Assembly: GCA_030847615.1 (NCBI GenBank)
Contig: JAUMIR010000003.1
Span: 33,664,501-33,728,500 of the forward strand
Reading direction: 5' to 3'
DNA: 64,000 bases
Source of the DNA: Gambelia wislizenii
Lineage: Eukaryota > Chordata > Lepidosauria > Squamata > Crotaphytidae
Below are positions 10,618-20,786 of the stretch, piece by piece. Below the pieces are notes generated by a model that was given only the letters and a program-made list of their open reading frames with translations, was not told the DNA's origin and searched no databases. Both the position numbers and the translations under genes were made by a program. Position 1 is the first letter of the stretch, and every line of letters begins with the position of its first letter.

Positions 10618-11284
10618 TTTAAGTAATGTGGAAGGGCATGCCCCTCTGGCCTTTGCTATCATTCTGGCTATTTTCTGGCATCTGAAGGAAACACTTCCTG
10701 TTTGTGGTTGGTTGGTTTCATTTTCAAGCAGGCCAGGTTTGTGTGTGTGTTTGTGTGTGTATCAGTGGAGAAGCTCTGTTTCTTTCCCTGTGTATCTACT
10801 AACCACAGTTTGCTTCCTGTCTGGCCTCCTACACCCTCATACTTTCATGCCCCATCTGTTCTCTGTTTTATTTCTTCCAATTTAATCCTGGTGCCTAATT
10901 CCAGTGATCATAGTAAATAGATTCAGGGATCATCTGTTAATTTTTATTTTAAAAACAAATGAGCCACAGATTTTTAAGCAATAGACTGCTTCATTCTTAT
11001 GAAAAATGATATTTCAATGCCACTCATTTAGTATGAGAACTGTTTCTATTTCATTTCATTTCTGTAGTGAATCAGCACTTTTTGGGTTCCTGAGTTAGCT
11101 CATTGAACATTAGCTCTATGTAGTTTAAACATAATGGCCTCAATCCAATACATATTTTTTAAAACTCATATCGATTTCAATGGAGCTTAAGTGTAGCCAT
11201 AACTGGGTAGGGGATAGTGGCCAAATTTCTTACTACGTCAATAGGAAATGAAGTGATAGCATCAGCAATGCCTGGGGTAAATGT
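10618..11284. other. No recognisable feature
   Basis: T/C-rich then A/T-rich sequence with a short interrupted TG repeat near 10740-10760. No exon or repeat family recognised. Confidence 0.4.
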
Positions 11285-11311
11285 TTGTAGTAGTAGTAGT
11301 AGTAGTAGAGG
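11285..11311. repeat. (TAG)n microsatellite
   Basis: Nine or so tandem TAG units with one interruption (GAGGTAG) at the 3' side. It lies at the 3' edge of the antisense BovB remnant. Confidence 0.8.
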
Positions 11312-13430
11312 TAGTAGATCTAGATAATTGCTGTTGATGAAATTTTCCACCACAGCTCTGTTTCAGTCAGAATATGTGCACATCCATGTATACCCCTGAA
11401 CACAGGTTCAACATAAACCTCTGTAAATGTCGACTGGGATAAAACAGTTACCATCTTATTCTTTCCTCCTTCCTCCGAATCTAATCCTGTTTTCTGTATG
11501 ATATGTTCACTGTACAAGTTAAACAGATAGGGTGCTTAAATGCAGCCTTGCCTGATGTTCTTGTCAATTGGGTATCATTCCATTTCTCCATAGTCTGTAG
11601 ACTCTTATCCTGAGTATAGGTTACACATCAGACAATTAAATGTTGTGGCATACCCATTTCTTTAAGAGCGATCCATAGTTTTCATGATCTACACAATAAA
11701 AGGTTTTTGCTATAATCTATAAAGCACAGGCTGATTTTCTTTTGAAGTTCTTGCACTCCATCATCCAACATACATTTGCAATATGGTCCCTAGTGCCTCT
11801 TCCTTTCCTGAACCCAGCTTGGACAGCTGGCATTTCTCACTGCATATATAGTCAAAGTCTTAGTTGTAGAATTTTGAGCATCACCTTGGTTACATGGGAA
11901 ATGGTCCTGTGGTTACTGCAATCCCTGGTGTCACTTTGCTTGCATGGGAGATTAATGCAATGGTCCTATGGTTACTGCAATCCCTGGTGTCTCCTTCGTT
12001 GGGGATTGGAATGTATACTGAACATTTCCAATCTGTGGGCCATTGTTTTGTTTTCCATATTTGTTGACAGATTTTAGTTAGAACTAGAGTAGATTCTGCC
12101 TCAAAGCAGCTCTGTTGCTATATTTTCAAATGATTCTTCCTTGAATTAATCTGTCATCCTTTTATCTCTTTTATATAGTTGTTCACTGTATTGTTTCCAT
12201 CATGTTATTTCTACTTGGTTATGTAATGTCTTTCCCTGCTGATCGTATAGCATCCCCTCTCTTGATTGGAATTACCCTTTGATTTCTCAGATCTTCTACA
12301 AGAGCTCTCTTGTTCTTCATTTTCTGATGGTATCTTTTATTTCTCTGCAATGATTGTTACTGTAGTTTGCTTTGTCCCTGCGCACAAGTGGCTGAACAGT
12401 TGCATTCAGGCTTCTGACCCTTTTTCTGTCACTTTTTACTTTTGTTTCTCATCTGTTCTTAACTGCTTGAAGAGTCTCATCTGCCATCCATTGAGGCTTC
12501 TCTTTCTTTTTGGCTGCAGACAGTGTCTTTTTGCATTCCTCCCTGACAATGTCCCTGGCTTCATTCCAGAGTTCTTTGGTTCCTGGTTAATTAAGTTTAA
12601 TAGTGCAAATCTATTTTTCACATTATCTTTAAATTCTATGGTATGTTCTTCAGGTTGTATTTTGGCAGGATGGTTGGTTTAGTATTCTTCTTAGCTTTAC
12701 TCTAATTTTTGATATTAGCAGTCTCCTGCTTCATTTCTTTACCCAAGGCCAAATTTTTCTACAATCTTTCATTCTGCTCTGTTTCCTATACTTTTGCATT
12801 CCAATTGCCCATGCTTAAAAAAAAATAATCCTGTTTTGGTGTGTGGTCAATTTCCTCTTGGACTCCAGCATAGAAAATTTCAATTTCTTCTTCTTTTTCT
12901 GCCTCTGTAGTTAGAGCATGGTAATACTGATGGGTTTTTCCTGAAGCCTCAGACTTTGCATTATATCCTTTGACTGCTCTTGCTACATCTCTCCTCACTA
13001 TTAATGCCAACCCATTTCTTCTTAGATTTTTACTTCCTGAGTAAAACACTGTGTAAATATCTAATCAAAACGTTCCTTTCCTGTCCACTTTAGATTGCTC
13101 GCCTCAAGTATTGCAATGTGTATACATTTCATTACTTGTTTTACTATGTCTAGCTTCCTCTGATTCATGCTTTTCACATTCCATGTTCCTATAATATGTG
13201 TTGTTCAGCTTCGGACTTTGCTTTAGCCTCTGAGCATAGCGACAGCTGAATTTCCTTTCACCTTGAGTCCAATTGCTTCATTAGTGACAGTGCTAATTGT
13301 AGTTATCCTCTGCTCCACCCCAGTAGCTTGTTGAATGCCTTCCAAACTGGGAGAACCATCTTTTGGCACTATTTCTTGTTTCATTTTGGATTGTCTCATC
13401 ATAGTGTTTTCCATGGTAAAAGACATCAAA
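11312..13430 (-). pseudogene. RTE/BovB LINE remnant: endonuclease and reverse transcriptase regions
   Basis: Antisense translation shows, 5' to 3', the N-terminal DGSPSLEGIQQATG block (about 13350), the APE-type endonuclease stretch NLRRNGLALIV and TPKQDYFFLSMGNWNAKV (13049-12786), the linker before RT, and the RT-palm-side block YSEHIIQKTGLDSEEG (about 11510). This order is that of BovB. Many frameshifts and stops make it non-functional. The 3' third of the LINE is missing at the (TAG)n end, which is not the usual 5' truncation and implies a later deletion or a boundary I could not follow. Confidence 0.75.
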
Positions 13431-14435
13431 AAGGAGTTTACTTCGCCTCTTTCTGCACAGTACTAACATATATAGCTATGGTGCTACTGCTGTTGTCTCT
13501 GAAAGATCTTCTGCCAGTGTCCCCACCACCACCACCACTACTGCTGCTGTTTGGCACATTTAGTCTGGCTCCTCAGCAAAAGTGTGACTGACATGGGAGA
13601 CCCTACCAGCAGCACTGCTACCAGCAGCATAGCCTCTTGCCTACAGGAGCATGCAGTCTTACCACCATGGGAAGGTAGTGCTGTTATGGTGGGTATTAAA
13701 ACATATGAATAATATTGAAACATTTTCTGTCTTAAAACTTTGGTGTGGGATACCTGGGAAGATGTGGTTGTATAGGCTGTGTGCTACTCAACTCCTTACA
13801 GTGTTTTGATGTATATTTTCCTACAAATTTATGAAATGATCCACCACCTTACACATTAGCCTCAACTGTGCAGCAGAACAGGAACACTAAAGAAGGTACA
13901 CTGTGAACTATGAGATTTGTGGTTTATTTTTCATGCTTATGATGACATCATTGTACTATACAACACAGACTTGAGACTTTGTTTTCTTGTATATTAATAA
14001 AATCTTTATTAAAAAAAGAAAATCTTCCAGTTCTGTATTTTCACACATTGCATTGCATTGTCCCTTTTTTTTTTTGCTTTCCCCATATCATTTCCTGCAC
14101 CATTACCATAATGTACAGTAGATAACATGTCTCTCCTGACAGCTCCTCAAAAAGGCTGTGCCTGAATTAAATTGGTTCAATGATGGTATACTGGCGTGAA
14201 GAAACAACCCCAACTCATTCCTCTTTCTAGGTAATGCCCAGGAAAAAGCTGCCTTGGGTCCCGTTGGGTGAAAGAGAGGATATTAAGGAAAGAAAGACTC
14301 TGTAGAGATTCCATTCCATTCTATTCCATATATTAGTAGGCTAGTACACATACTATACTCTGTAATATACCCTACTGCAATATACGCTACTGTACTCTGT
14401 GGATTACTACTCTGCAGATATACTCTGCAGATTAA
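13431..14435. other. No gene; short triplet repeats only
   Basis: Contains a CCA/CTG-rich patch (13520-13550) and a poly-A-rich patch near 14010. No recognisable protein or transposon. Confidence 0.4.
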
Positions 14436-15100
14436 GGACTTTTTTCGGACGTTGATCTGTAGCGCAAGCAGCCTTGTCCCCATTATGAGGCTGCTGCGCA
14501 GCAGGGGGGGCATTTCAGATGACGCTGTCCCCTACCGATACTGTTGCAGAAGAGCTGGGAGGCTGCAGCGCCATATTTGGCGATTTTCTAATCATGGAAG
14601 TTGACCATGATTAGAAAATTGCCAAATATGGCGCTGCAGCCTCCCAGCTCTTCCGCAACAGTATTGGCATGGGGACAGCGGAGATTTTCAGACCTGCCAA
14701 AATGCCGGTTTGCCGCGCGAGCAGCCTCCCGAGACTGCTGCACGGCAAGGGTCTACTTCAGACGACGCTGTGCCTCTCGCGAAACCGTCCGTGTCACTTC
14801 CGTGAAGCTTCAGACGACTCAGTGCCATATTTCAATCACGGGCAACCTCTGTGATTGAAATATGGCGCTGAGCCGTCCGAAGCTTCACGGAAGTGACACG
14901 GACGGTTTCGCGAGAGGCACAGCGTAGTCCGAAGTAGACCCTTGCCGCGCAGCAGTCTTGGGAGGCTGCTCGCGTGGCAAACCGGCATTTTGGCAGGTCT
15001 GAAAATCTCCAGCGTCATCCGAAATGGCCCCCCTGCTGCGCAGCAGCTTCGCAATGGGGATGAGGCTGCTTGCACTACAGATCAACGTCCGAAAAAGTCC
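14436..15100. mobile_element. Large foldback (hairpin) element, about 250-bp arms
   Basis: The ends GGACTTTTTTCGGACG and CGTCCGAAAAAGTCC are inverted. The left arm (14436-14526 plus 14681-14839) pairs with the right arm (14851-15100) nearly throughout: GTTGATCTGTAG, CTGCTGCGCAGCAG, GATGACGCT, TTTTCAGACCTGCC, GAAACCGTCCGTGTCAC and GCCATATTTCAATCAC all recur as complements. The loop is about 11 nt (14840-14850). A second hairpin (14527-14677) interrupts the left arm. There is no ORF with a recognisable domain. Flanking 3-mers (TAA and TCT) do not match, so the duplication is lost or the ends are slightly misplaced. Confidence 0.85.
14527..14677. mobile_element. Hairpin element inserted inside the foldback arm
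   Basis: A 151-bp near-perfect palindrome. The left half (GTCCCCTACCGATACTG...ATCATGG) pairs with the right half (CCATGAT...CAGTATTGGCATGGGGAC) around a ~7-nt loop near 14601. Comparison with the uninterrupted right arm (word GATGACGCTGGAG as complement at 15006-15018) shows that it is extra sequence, bounded by GCT and GCG, an almost perfect 3-bp duplication. It is therefore a separate, younger insertion. Confidence 0.75.
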
Positions 15101-16024
15101 TCTCATTCTGAAGGCTAGCATACTCTGCAGGTAACTGCTTTTTAGCCTAGTACAAGAGAAAGCACCTAATTCATTCCTGGGTAAGTCTGGCTTACAAGAG
15201 GTCAAGGCCTACAGACTTTTAAAAAGGGGTCGGAAACAATGCTTTTTATAATACTACTAGTTTCCAGTGATGGCTGGTGGTCTGGAGCAATGGTACTCAA
15301 TGTGATGGCTCATGGATTGGTGCTGATCCCCAAACCATTGGCTCTTGGTCTCTGATGTAGCTAATGGACACAAAGATGGTGCAGGGCCCTGGCACACTGG
15401 GGGAAAAAATGCTGGTCCCCACATCAGATAGATTGGGAATCACTAGCACTGGCCACTGACTGCAGGGAGAGCCACAGGTACCTATGTTTTACTACTGTAA
15501 CAGAAGCTTATTTCACAGAGAGGCAAACTGAGGCTTGAATCCTATCAGAGGTTTCAACTAGAGTAGATTCATTGCATCAGTGGGAGTTACCTGTGCGTTA
15601 ATGAACCATTCAGCATCTGGTTCAATGGGTTTGTTTTAGCTGAGACTGATCAATAAGATTTAGGCCTGAGGCAGTATTCTCAAAATACTGTCTTATAGTC
15701 CATTGCCAAAACATCACATAGCTTTTTGCAAGGAACTCTTGTAAGTCTGCCTTGTAATTTCCCTTGCAATTCTTCAAATGAGTGATGTATGGCTCTAGGG
15801 GGGAAAAATTAATTATATGCAGTCTAAGTATTAAATTGCTGCCTAACCAGATCATGAAACTAAAGAACACTTGGCCAGAGGGTAGCCAGGTACAAAATAG
15901 GACAAGGCATGATAATCTACAGCTGCTGAAAATCCCCCTTTCAGACAACTGTTAAGAGAGAGAACATTGAGCAAGTTAGCACTTGTTGAATCAGCTGTAA
16001 GATAGCAAGCTTGTGCTATATCTG
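15101..16024. other. No recognisable feature
   Basis: No supported repeat, RNA or exon in this ~0.9-kb stretch. Confidence 0.4.
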
Positions 16025-16068
16025 TCTATATCTATATCTATATCTATATCTATATCTATATCTATATA
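16025..16068. repeat. (TATATC)n microsatellite
   Basis: About seven hexamer units. Further units (ATCTATATCTATATCT) occur immediately after LINE-X copy 3 at 16777-16792, so the LINE lies inside the array or its target duplication copied array units. Confidence 0.9.
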
Positions 16069-16775
16069 GCATTTGGAAGACTTTACAAAAGAGTCTGGAG
16101 TAATAAACACCTGAGGTGAAGCACAAAAATCAGTGTGTATAGAGCCATTGTACTGTCTATTCTTCTTTATGGGTCTGAAACATGGGTCACCTATCGCCAA
16201 CACTTACGGCTCCTCGAACACTTTCATCAGCGCTGTATACGCACAATCTTAAATATACACTGGACTGACTATGTGACAAATGTTGCTGTCCTTGAGCAAG
16301 CAGGGATCACCAGCATTGAGGCCATGATGCATGATGTTGAGAACACAGCTGCACTGGGCAGGGCATGTTTCTAGGATGGAGGACCATCGCCTCCCAAAAA
16401 TAGTACTCCATGGTGAACTCGCCATGGGTCAGTGTGAGAGGGGTGCTCCAAAAAAGCGATACAAGGACACCCTGAAACAACATCTCAGGCTCGGCCAAAT
16501 TGATCACCAACAATGGTCCGCCCTGGCCTCACATCGGGAGGCATGGAGAGGCACTATCCACAATGCTGCAGCCTTATTTGAGAACTCGCGCCGAACAAGT
16601 CTTGAAGAGAAACGAGAACACAGAAAGAATCACAACCTGGAAACATCACCCAAAGAGACGTTCTGCTGTGCTTTTTGCAACCGGACTTGTTTATCTCGGA
16701 TTGGCCTTTTTAGTCATCAGTGCGCTTGTGGGATGAGTCCTTCCTGAATCTTCGTTTGCGAAGAAAAGCCAGAGA
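16069..16775 (+). pseudogene. LINE-X copy 3: RT C-terminus plus a C-terminal zinc-finger-like motif
   Basis: The longest LINE-X copy. Frames 16135-16374 and 16331-16747 overlap and together give LLYGSETWVTYRQHLRLLE, LHWAGHVSRMEDHRLPK, GAPKKRYKDTLKQHLRLGQ and, at the C-terminus, FCCAFCNRTCLSRIGLFSHQ followed by CAC. That is a Cys2-His-Cys pattern placed where many non-LTR retrotransposon proteins carry a terminal finger. The 3' tail has the perfect stem TCTTCG-TTTG-CGAAGA and ends AAAGCCAGAG. A short insertion near 16328 breaks the frame. It is 5' truncated upstream of AFGRL. Confidence 0.85.
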
Positions 16776-16792
16776 GATCTATATCTATATCT

Positions 16793-17579
16793 AATTATGA
16801 GTGGATGTGTAAAACATGTAGCACTGAAAATTTACAAGCTAGTTAAAATCTGGAATCACTGACTGCCCAGAACTACACAGATGGATCATGGGGATGAACA
16901 GGAGAAACAGAAATGTATTTAATTATCATGAATCAAACTGATAGAATTTTCTTCATTTTTGTATGACTTGGAAAGTATACAACTATCGCTTTCAATTTTG
17001 GATCTCCCTCTAAGAGACTCTGTAGCTCGTGGACTTAATGTGGCTATCAATGGCTTGAATCTTAAAAAGTCATCCCAATTGGGAAGATGAGTGGGGTACG
17101 GTCCAATCAGTTGACAAAAAGCATGTGAAAGGACTTCCTCCATGAAAAGGATTGTGTAGAACTCTCTCTTTCCCTCTCTTTGCATGGAGAAAGTACAAAT
17201 GGACATTTGGGATGGGGAGAGGCCACATTATGTCAAGAGAGAATGAGGACTGGTGCTGCAACTGCCTAACAGCACCTAGTCTATCAGATTGATCCCATGA
17301 GGCAATCCAGCTCCAGATACCAAAATAAGTATGGCACCTATGGTACAAAGGGAAAGGGCAACAAACAGTCTTTAATGTCACCATCCACTTCATGAAGATG
17401 AGCCACAGAGTCCTGACCAGGATAGCCATGTAATGGGAGTTCATATATCAATAAGAGTTTTATTCTTTCCATTATGTTGGTGATACAATACTAAAGCTGG
17501 AATTCTGTTGGGGTCTTATACATGTAGAAGTTCCTCCATAGAAAGGTCTGGACAAATTTGGTCAGTACAGACTATTTTG
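16793..17579. other. No recognisable feature
   Basis: No repeat family or exon recognised. The antisense frames 16919-17206 and 17070-17444 lack motifs. Confidence 0.4.
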
Positions 17580-17652
17580 TTGTTCTTGTGTGCCTTCCAG
17601 TCATTTATGACTTATGGCAACCCTAAGGCAGACCTATCACAGGGTTTTCTTG
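17580..17652 (-). mobile_element. SINE tail fragment (Sauria type)
   Basis: Antisense BovB-like SINE tail: the words for CTTCCAGTCATTTATGAC, TATGGCAACCCTAAGGC and GGGTTTTCTTGG match the tails at 1972-2205 and 17813-18025. The head is missing. Confidence 0.65.
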
Positions 17653-17812
17653 GTGATATTATACCCCAAATCAGAGCTTAGGGAGAAAAAATAAACCTTT
17701 TTAAAATGATGTCTCTTAGAATTCTCCAGGCAGCATGGCCTCTGGCTTTTCCAAGCCCTGCCCCAAATTAAAACACAAGAGCAGTGCAAAATCTGTTAAG
17801 AAACCCATGTGT

Positions 17813-18025
17813 TGTTGTTGTTGTTGCTGCTGCTGCTGTAAGCCTTCAAGTTGTTTCTGCTGGCAACCCTATCATGGGGTTTTCTTGGCAAGATTTGTTC
17901 AGAGGAGGTTTGCTTATACCTTCCCCTGAGGTGGAGATAGTGTCACTGCCCGAGAACACCCAGTGGGTTTCCATGGCTGAGCAGGGATTCACACCCTGAT
18001 CTTTTGAGTTGTACTCCAACACTGA
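17813..18025 (-). mobile_element. tRNA-derived SINE (Sauria type)
   Basis: Antisense copy starting with the GTT/GCT triplet tail (17813-17840). It continues through AGCCTTCAAGTTGTTTCTG, CCCTATCATGGGGTTTTCTT, CCCAGTGGGTTTCCATGGCT and a decayed B box near 17988. Nearly full length, moderately diverged. Confidence 0.8.
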
Positions 18026-18549
18026 TGACTCTCAGGAATCCCATATGTGATTTTAAAAAAAGTATTCCAGTAATTAATGAAATATATTATATATTTAAAA
18101 ATGTCTAAAATAAAAATCTCAGTGTAATCTTCAAACTTAGAGTAAATACACTGAACCAAACTGAGAGAGGCCAAAAATTGCCTGTCTGGGCAAAGTTCCT
18201 GAGAAATAAAATGCTGCATGCTCCAAACTGAGGCCAAAAGGTGACTGGCAGGGCAGATTCCCAAGAAATTAGAAGAAAAAAAAGTATGACTATGCATCTA
18301 ACTGAATGAGAGAGCCCTGAAGCAGCCAAAAGCAAATTGACTATGACCTTAAAGAGAATTAAATATGTAAGATGGCATAGAAGGAAGACCTGTAGGGGTT
18401 ACATTAAGAAAAGCAGGCCAGCTAAGGACTAATGCTGGAATCATATATCACTTTTTATTTAACGCAACTTTAAGTATACTTAACTAAGCACCAGAGGTGC
18501 TAAGAAACCTTGTTAATGATTTGCGAAGAAGCATATTCGGACACCGGCA
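18026..18549. other. No recognisable feature
   Basis: A/T-rich, with no supported element. Confidence 0.35.
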
Positions 18550-18710
18550 AGAGTATCCAAAGTGCATGAGCACAATTGTGCATCAGTGCATGAAGCATAT
18601 TGGTGCATGATGCGTATCGTGCACAATGCATATCAGTGCAGAATGCACATTGCTGTATGTTGCACATTGGGACCAATGTGCATTGGCGCACAATGCGCAC
18701 TGGACACTTT
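18550..18710. repeat. TGCA-rich dyad block (1 of 4)
   Basis: A 160-bp patch very dense in TGCA and in GTGCAT/ATGCAC half-sites: AATTGTGCATCAGTGCATG, GCACAATGCATATCAGTGCA, TTGCACATTGGGACCAATGT, GCGCACAATGCGCAC. Comparable patches occur at 29575, 34115 and 58140. The spacing is irregular, so it is not a simple tandem repeat. I do not recognise the family. Confidence 0.6.
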
Positions 18711-19940
18711 GCTGACTCTGCTACATAGTAACATAACGGCAGCCTTCTACTGGATACGAATGTTACAAAACTGCCCAGTTCTAATTTGCATACGGAAGTC
18801 CATTTACAGAGACATAAGTCCCCAACAGAATTCTGGCCTAGTTTTTGAGCAGTTAGCAAATGCAATAGCAGAAAGTACTAAGGGTGCAAAGAAAGTTAAC
18901 AGATGTATCTAGATATATCTGAGAGCCTTAGGTGCTAGGAGATTCTAAAAACTGTATTCCTCAAAAGTATTTTTTTTAAAGTTCTGCAAGACAGCGGGAA
19001 TGTAAGCAAACAGCCAGCTACAACCAGAAAACTTTAATTCTTTGCCTTGATTTTTGTGTATAAAAAGGCTGGTATGCCCAATAATTGCAGCAGTAATCCT
19101 TTTCATTTCTTGCCCTGAGTTCCTTTCCTCACTTCTTTGTGCTTCTCTGTTCCAAGATGACTGGTCAATGCACTGGTATGATGAAAGGAATTTATAGCAC
19201 CCCATGATTCAGCCATGTATCCTGCAGATGTGGATGCCTGCAGTTCACCTCACTCTCATCATGGCACTGGTATGTAGAATTTTGTAAAGGTACATTTTTG
19301 GGCGTCAGTTCCCAGATCATGTTTGGTGTGGGATTCTGGGAGTTGTAGTACAAGTTAGCTTTCCATCTTGTATGTGGGTGTATGTCAGTTCAGAGTTGGT
19401 AGGGGTAAAAATAGGTGTAAAGGTCCCCTCTGCTGCCTCTTCTTGTATTGCTAAGTCGAGTTGCTGCTAATTCCCCCCAAATACTAGAAACTCAATATTG
19501 CGTGGGATTTCCATGAGTGATTTGGATAACAGTTCCTGCAAATCCAGTGAATCAATTGGAACCTTGAAGGCACTAATAACTCATTCAAGACTGCCTTGGT
19601 TACACTTGTAGAACTCTGTTTATGCTACTATGAACTGAATGCTGCCATTATGTTATGGTTGAAAAAGTACAATCTCATGCATAATGGAATTTATGCATTC
19701 ATATGACATCAAGAGGATCGTTGAGTGTGTTACAGGCGAAGTGAAGGAGACAACGGGTTGAACTGTTGTCCCTCTCATTTCCAGTCACACAACTGATTGA
19801 AGAAGAATGGACAGAAGGAGCTGGAGTACACTTTCCCTTGTTTCAACAAGAAATCTAAATGACTGGCTCTGGTGTCTGGGTTGCACTGGTGTTGTGGCAA
19901 GAATAGTGGTAGTTTATAATTTAAAGCTGGAATGGGCATA
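18711..19940. other. No recognisable feature
   Basis: About 1.2 kb without supported elements except a possible short hAT-like phrase (GATTCTGGGAGTTGTAGTAC) near 19333. Confidence 0.35.
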
Positions 19941-19942
19941 AT

Positions 19943-20070
19943 GCATCTCTCCAGATGTTGTTGGATTGCAGCTGCTGTGGGTCCTACCACCATAACCAAT
20001 GGTGAAGAATGTTGGTAGCTGTAATTAAACAATCGTGGATATTGGTTCCGTAGATACGGGGGTCTGACTG
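19943..20070. repeat. Old DNA-transposon debris including a Tigger-like right end
   Basis: 19953-19990 has the phrase CCAGATGTTGTTGGATTGCA, repeated in altered form at 59988-60015. 20028-20070 ends with GATACGGGGGTCTGACTG followed by TA, like the right ends of the Tigger-like MITEs. The left end of the latter was not found. Confidence 0.45.
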
Positions 20071-20332
20071 TATTCATTATGGTTCAGTCAGTGGGATTGT
20101 CATGATGGAGTCCCATCATGCTGCCTTAAGATGCAACTACCATCATTCTGCTAAAGAACTATAACTCCCTTTGTCTATAAACAGATTGTCTTGCCAGTAC
20201 AGTATCAGGTAACAAAAGGGTTAATGGAAGGGAGGGTCTAAAACACCACCTCCACAGAGCTAATGAGATGACATCAAAAACCATGACACCATATGACCTG
20301 GACTGACCAATTACAGCTCTATGCTATAAAAG

Positions 20333-20590
20333 GGAGCCCTGGTGGCACAGTGGTTAAATACCAGTATTGTAAGTCACCACATTGCAAGTTCGATTCCTGA
20401 GTGTTCCAAGGTTCACTCAGCCTTCCATCCTTTCGTAGGCTGGTAAAACGAGTACCCGGCTTGTGAGGGCAATTAGCTAACACACATTGGAAGCTGCTTA
20501 TTGCAGTGTAAATGTGTAAACTGCTATTGCTTAAAACAATTTGTAAGCCGCTTTGATAGTCTTGTGTAAAATAAAAAAAATAAACCCAGG
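20333..20590 (+). mobile_element. tRNA-derived SINE, second SINE family
   Basis: The head GGAGCCCTGGTGGCACAGTG with A-box-like AGTGGTTAAAT and B box GTTCGATTCC (20389-20398) marks a tRNA-derived SINE unlike the Sauria type. The body has GGTAAAACGAGTACCCGGCT. The tail has AATTTGTAAGCCGCTTTGATAG and ends in an A-rich run, resembling a LINE of the L2/CR1 group rather than BovB. Full length with small deletions. The TATA-like word just upstream is probably chance. Confidence 0.8.
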
Positions 20591-20786
20591 AACTCTGATG
20601 AAGATTTAACTGCTTTTGTTTGAAGCCATTTTGAGATTCTTGTTTGAGATTCTGGAGAGAGATGTGAGGGAGAGACAAGGCCTGCTATGACTGATAGAGC
20701 AAAGCCATCCCACCCCTGGCTTGGCTCCCAGCCTCCTGGACCACATCTCAAGGCAACAAACTGCAAGTATCTAGTAGAGATTAGGG

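Noticed and set aside
13500..13640. Exon with CCA/CTG triplets
   Set aside because: Low-complexity triplet runs without splice sites or family similarity.
15991..16203. Open frame encoding a poly(Asp-Ile) tract
   Set aside because: Translation of the TATATC microsatellite.
20322..20332. TATA box of a promoter (CTATAAAAG)
   Set aside because: Immediately precedes a SINE with internal polymerase III promoter and no downstream gene; most likely chance.
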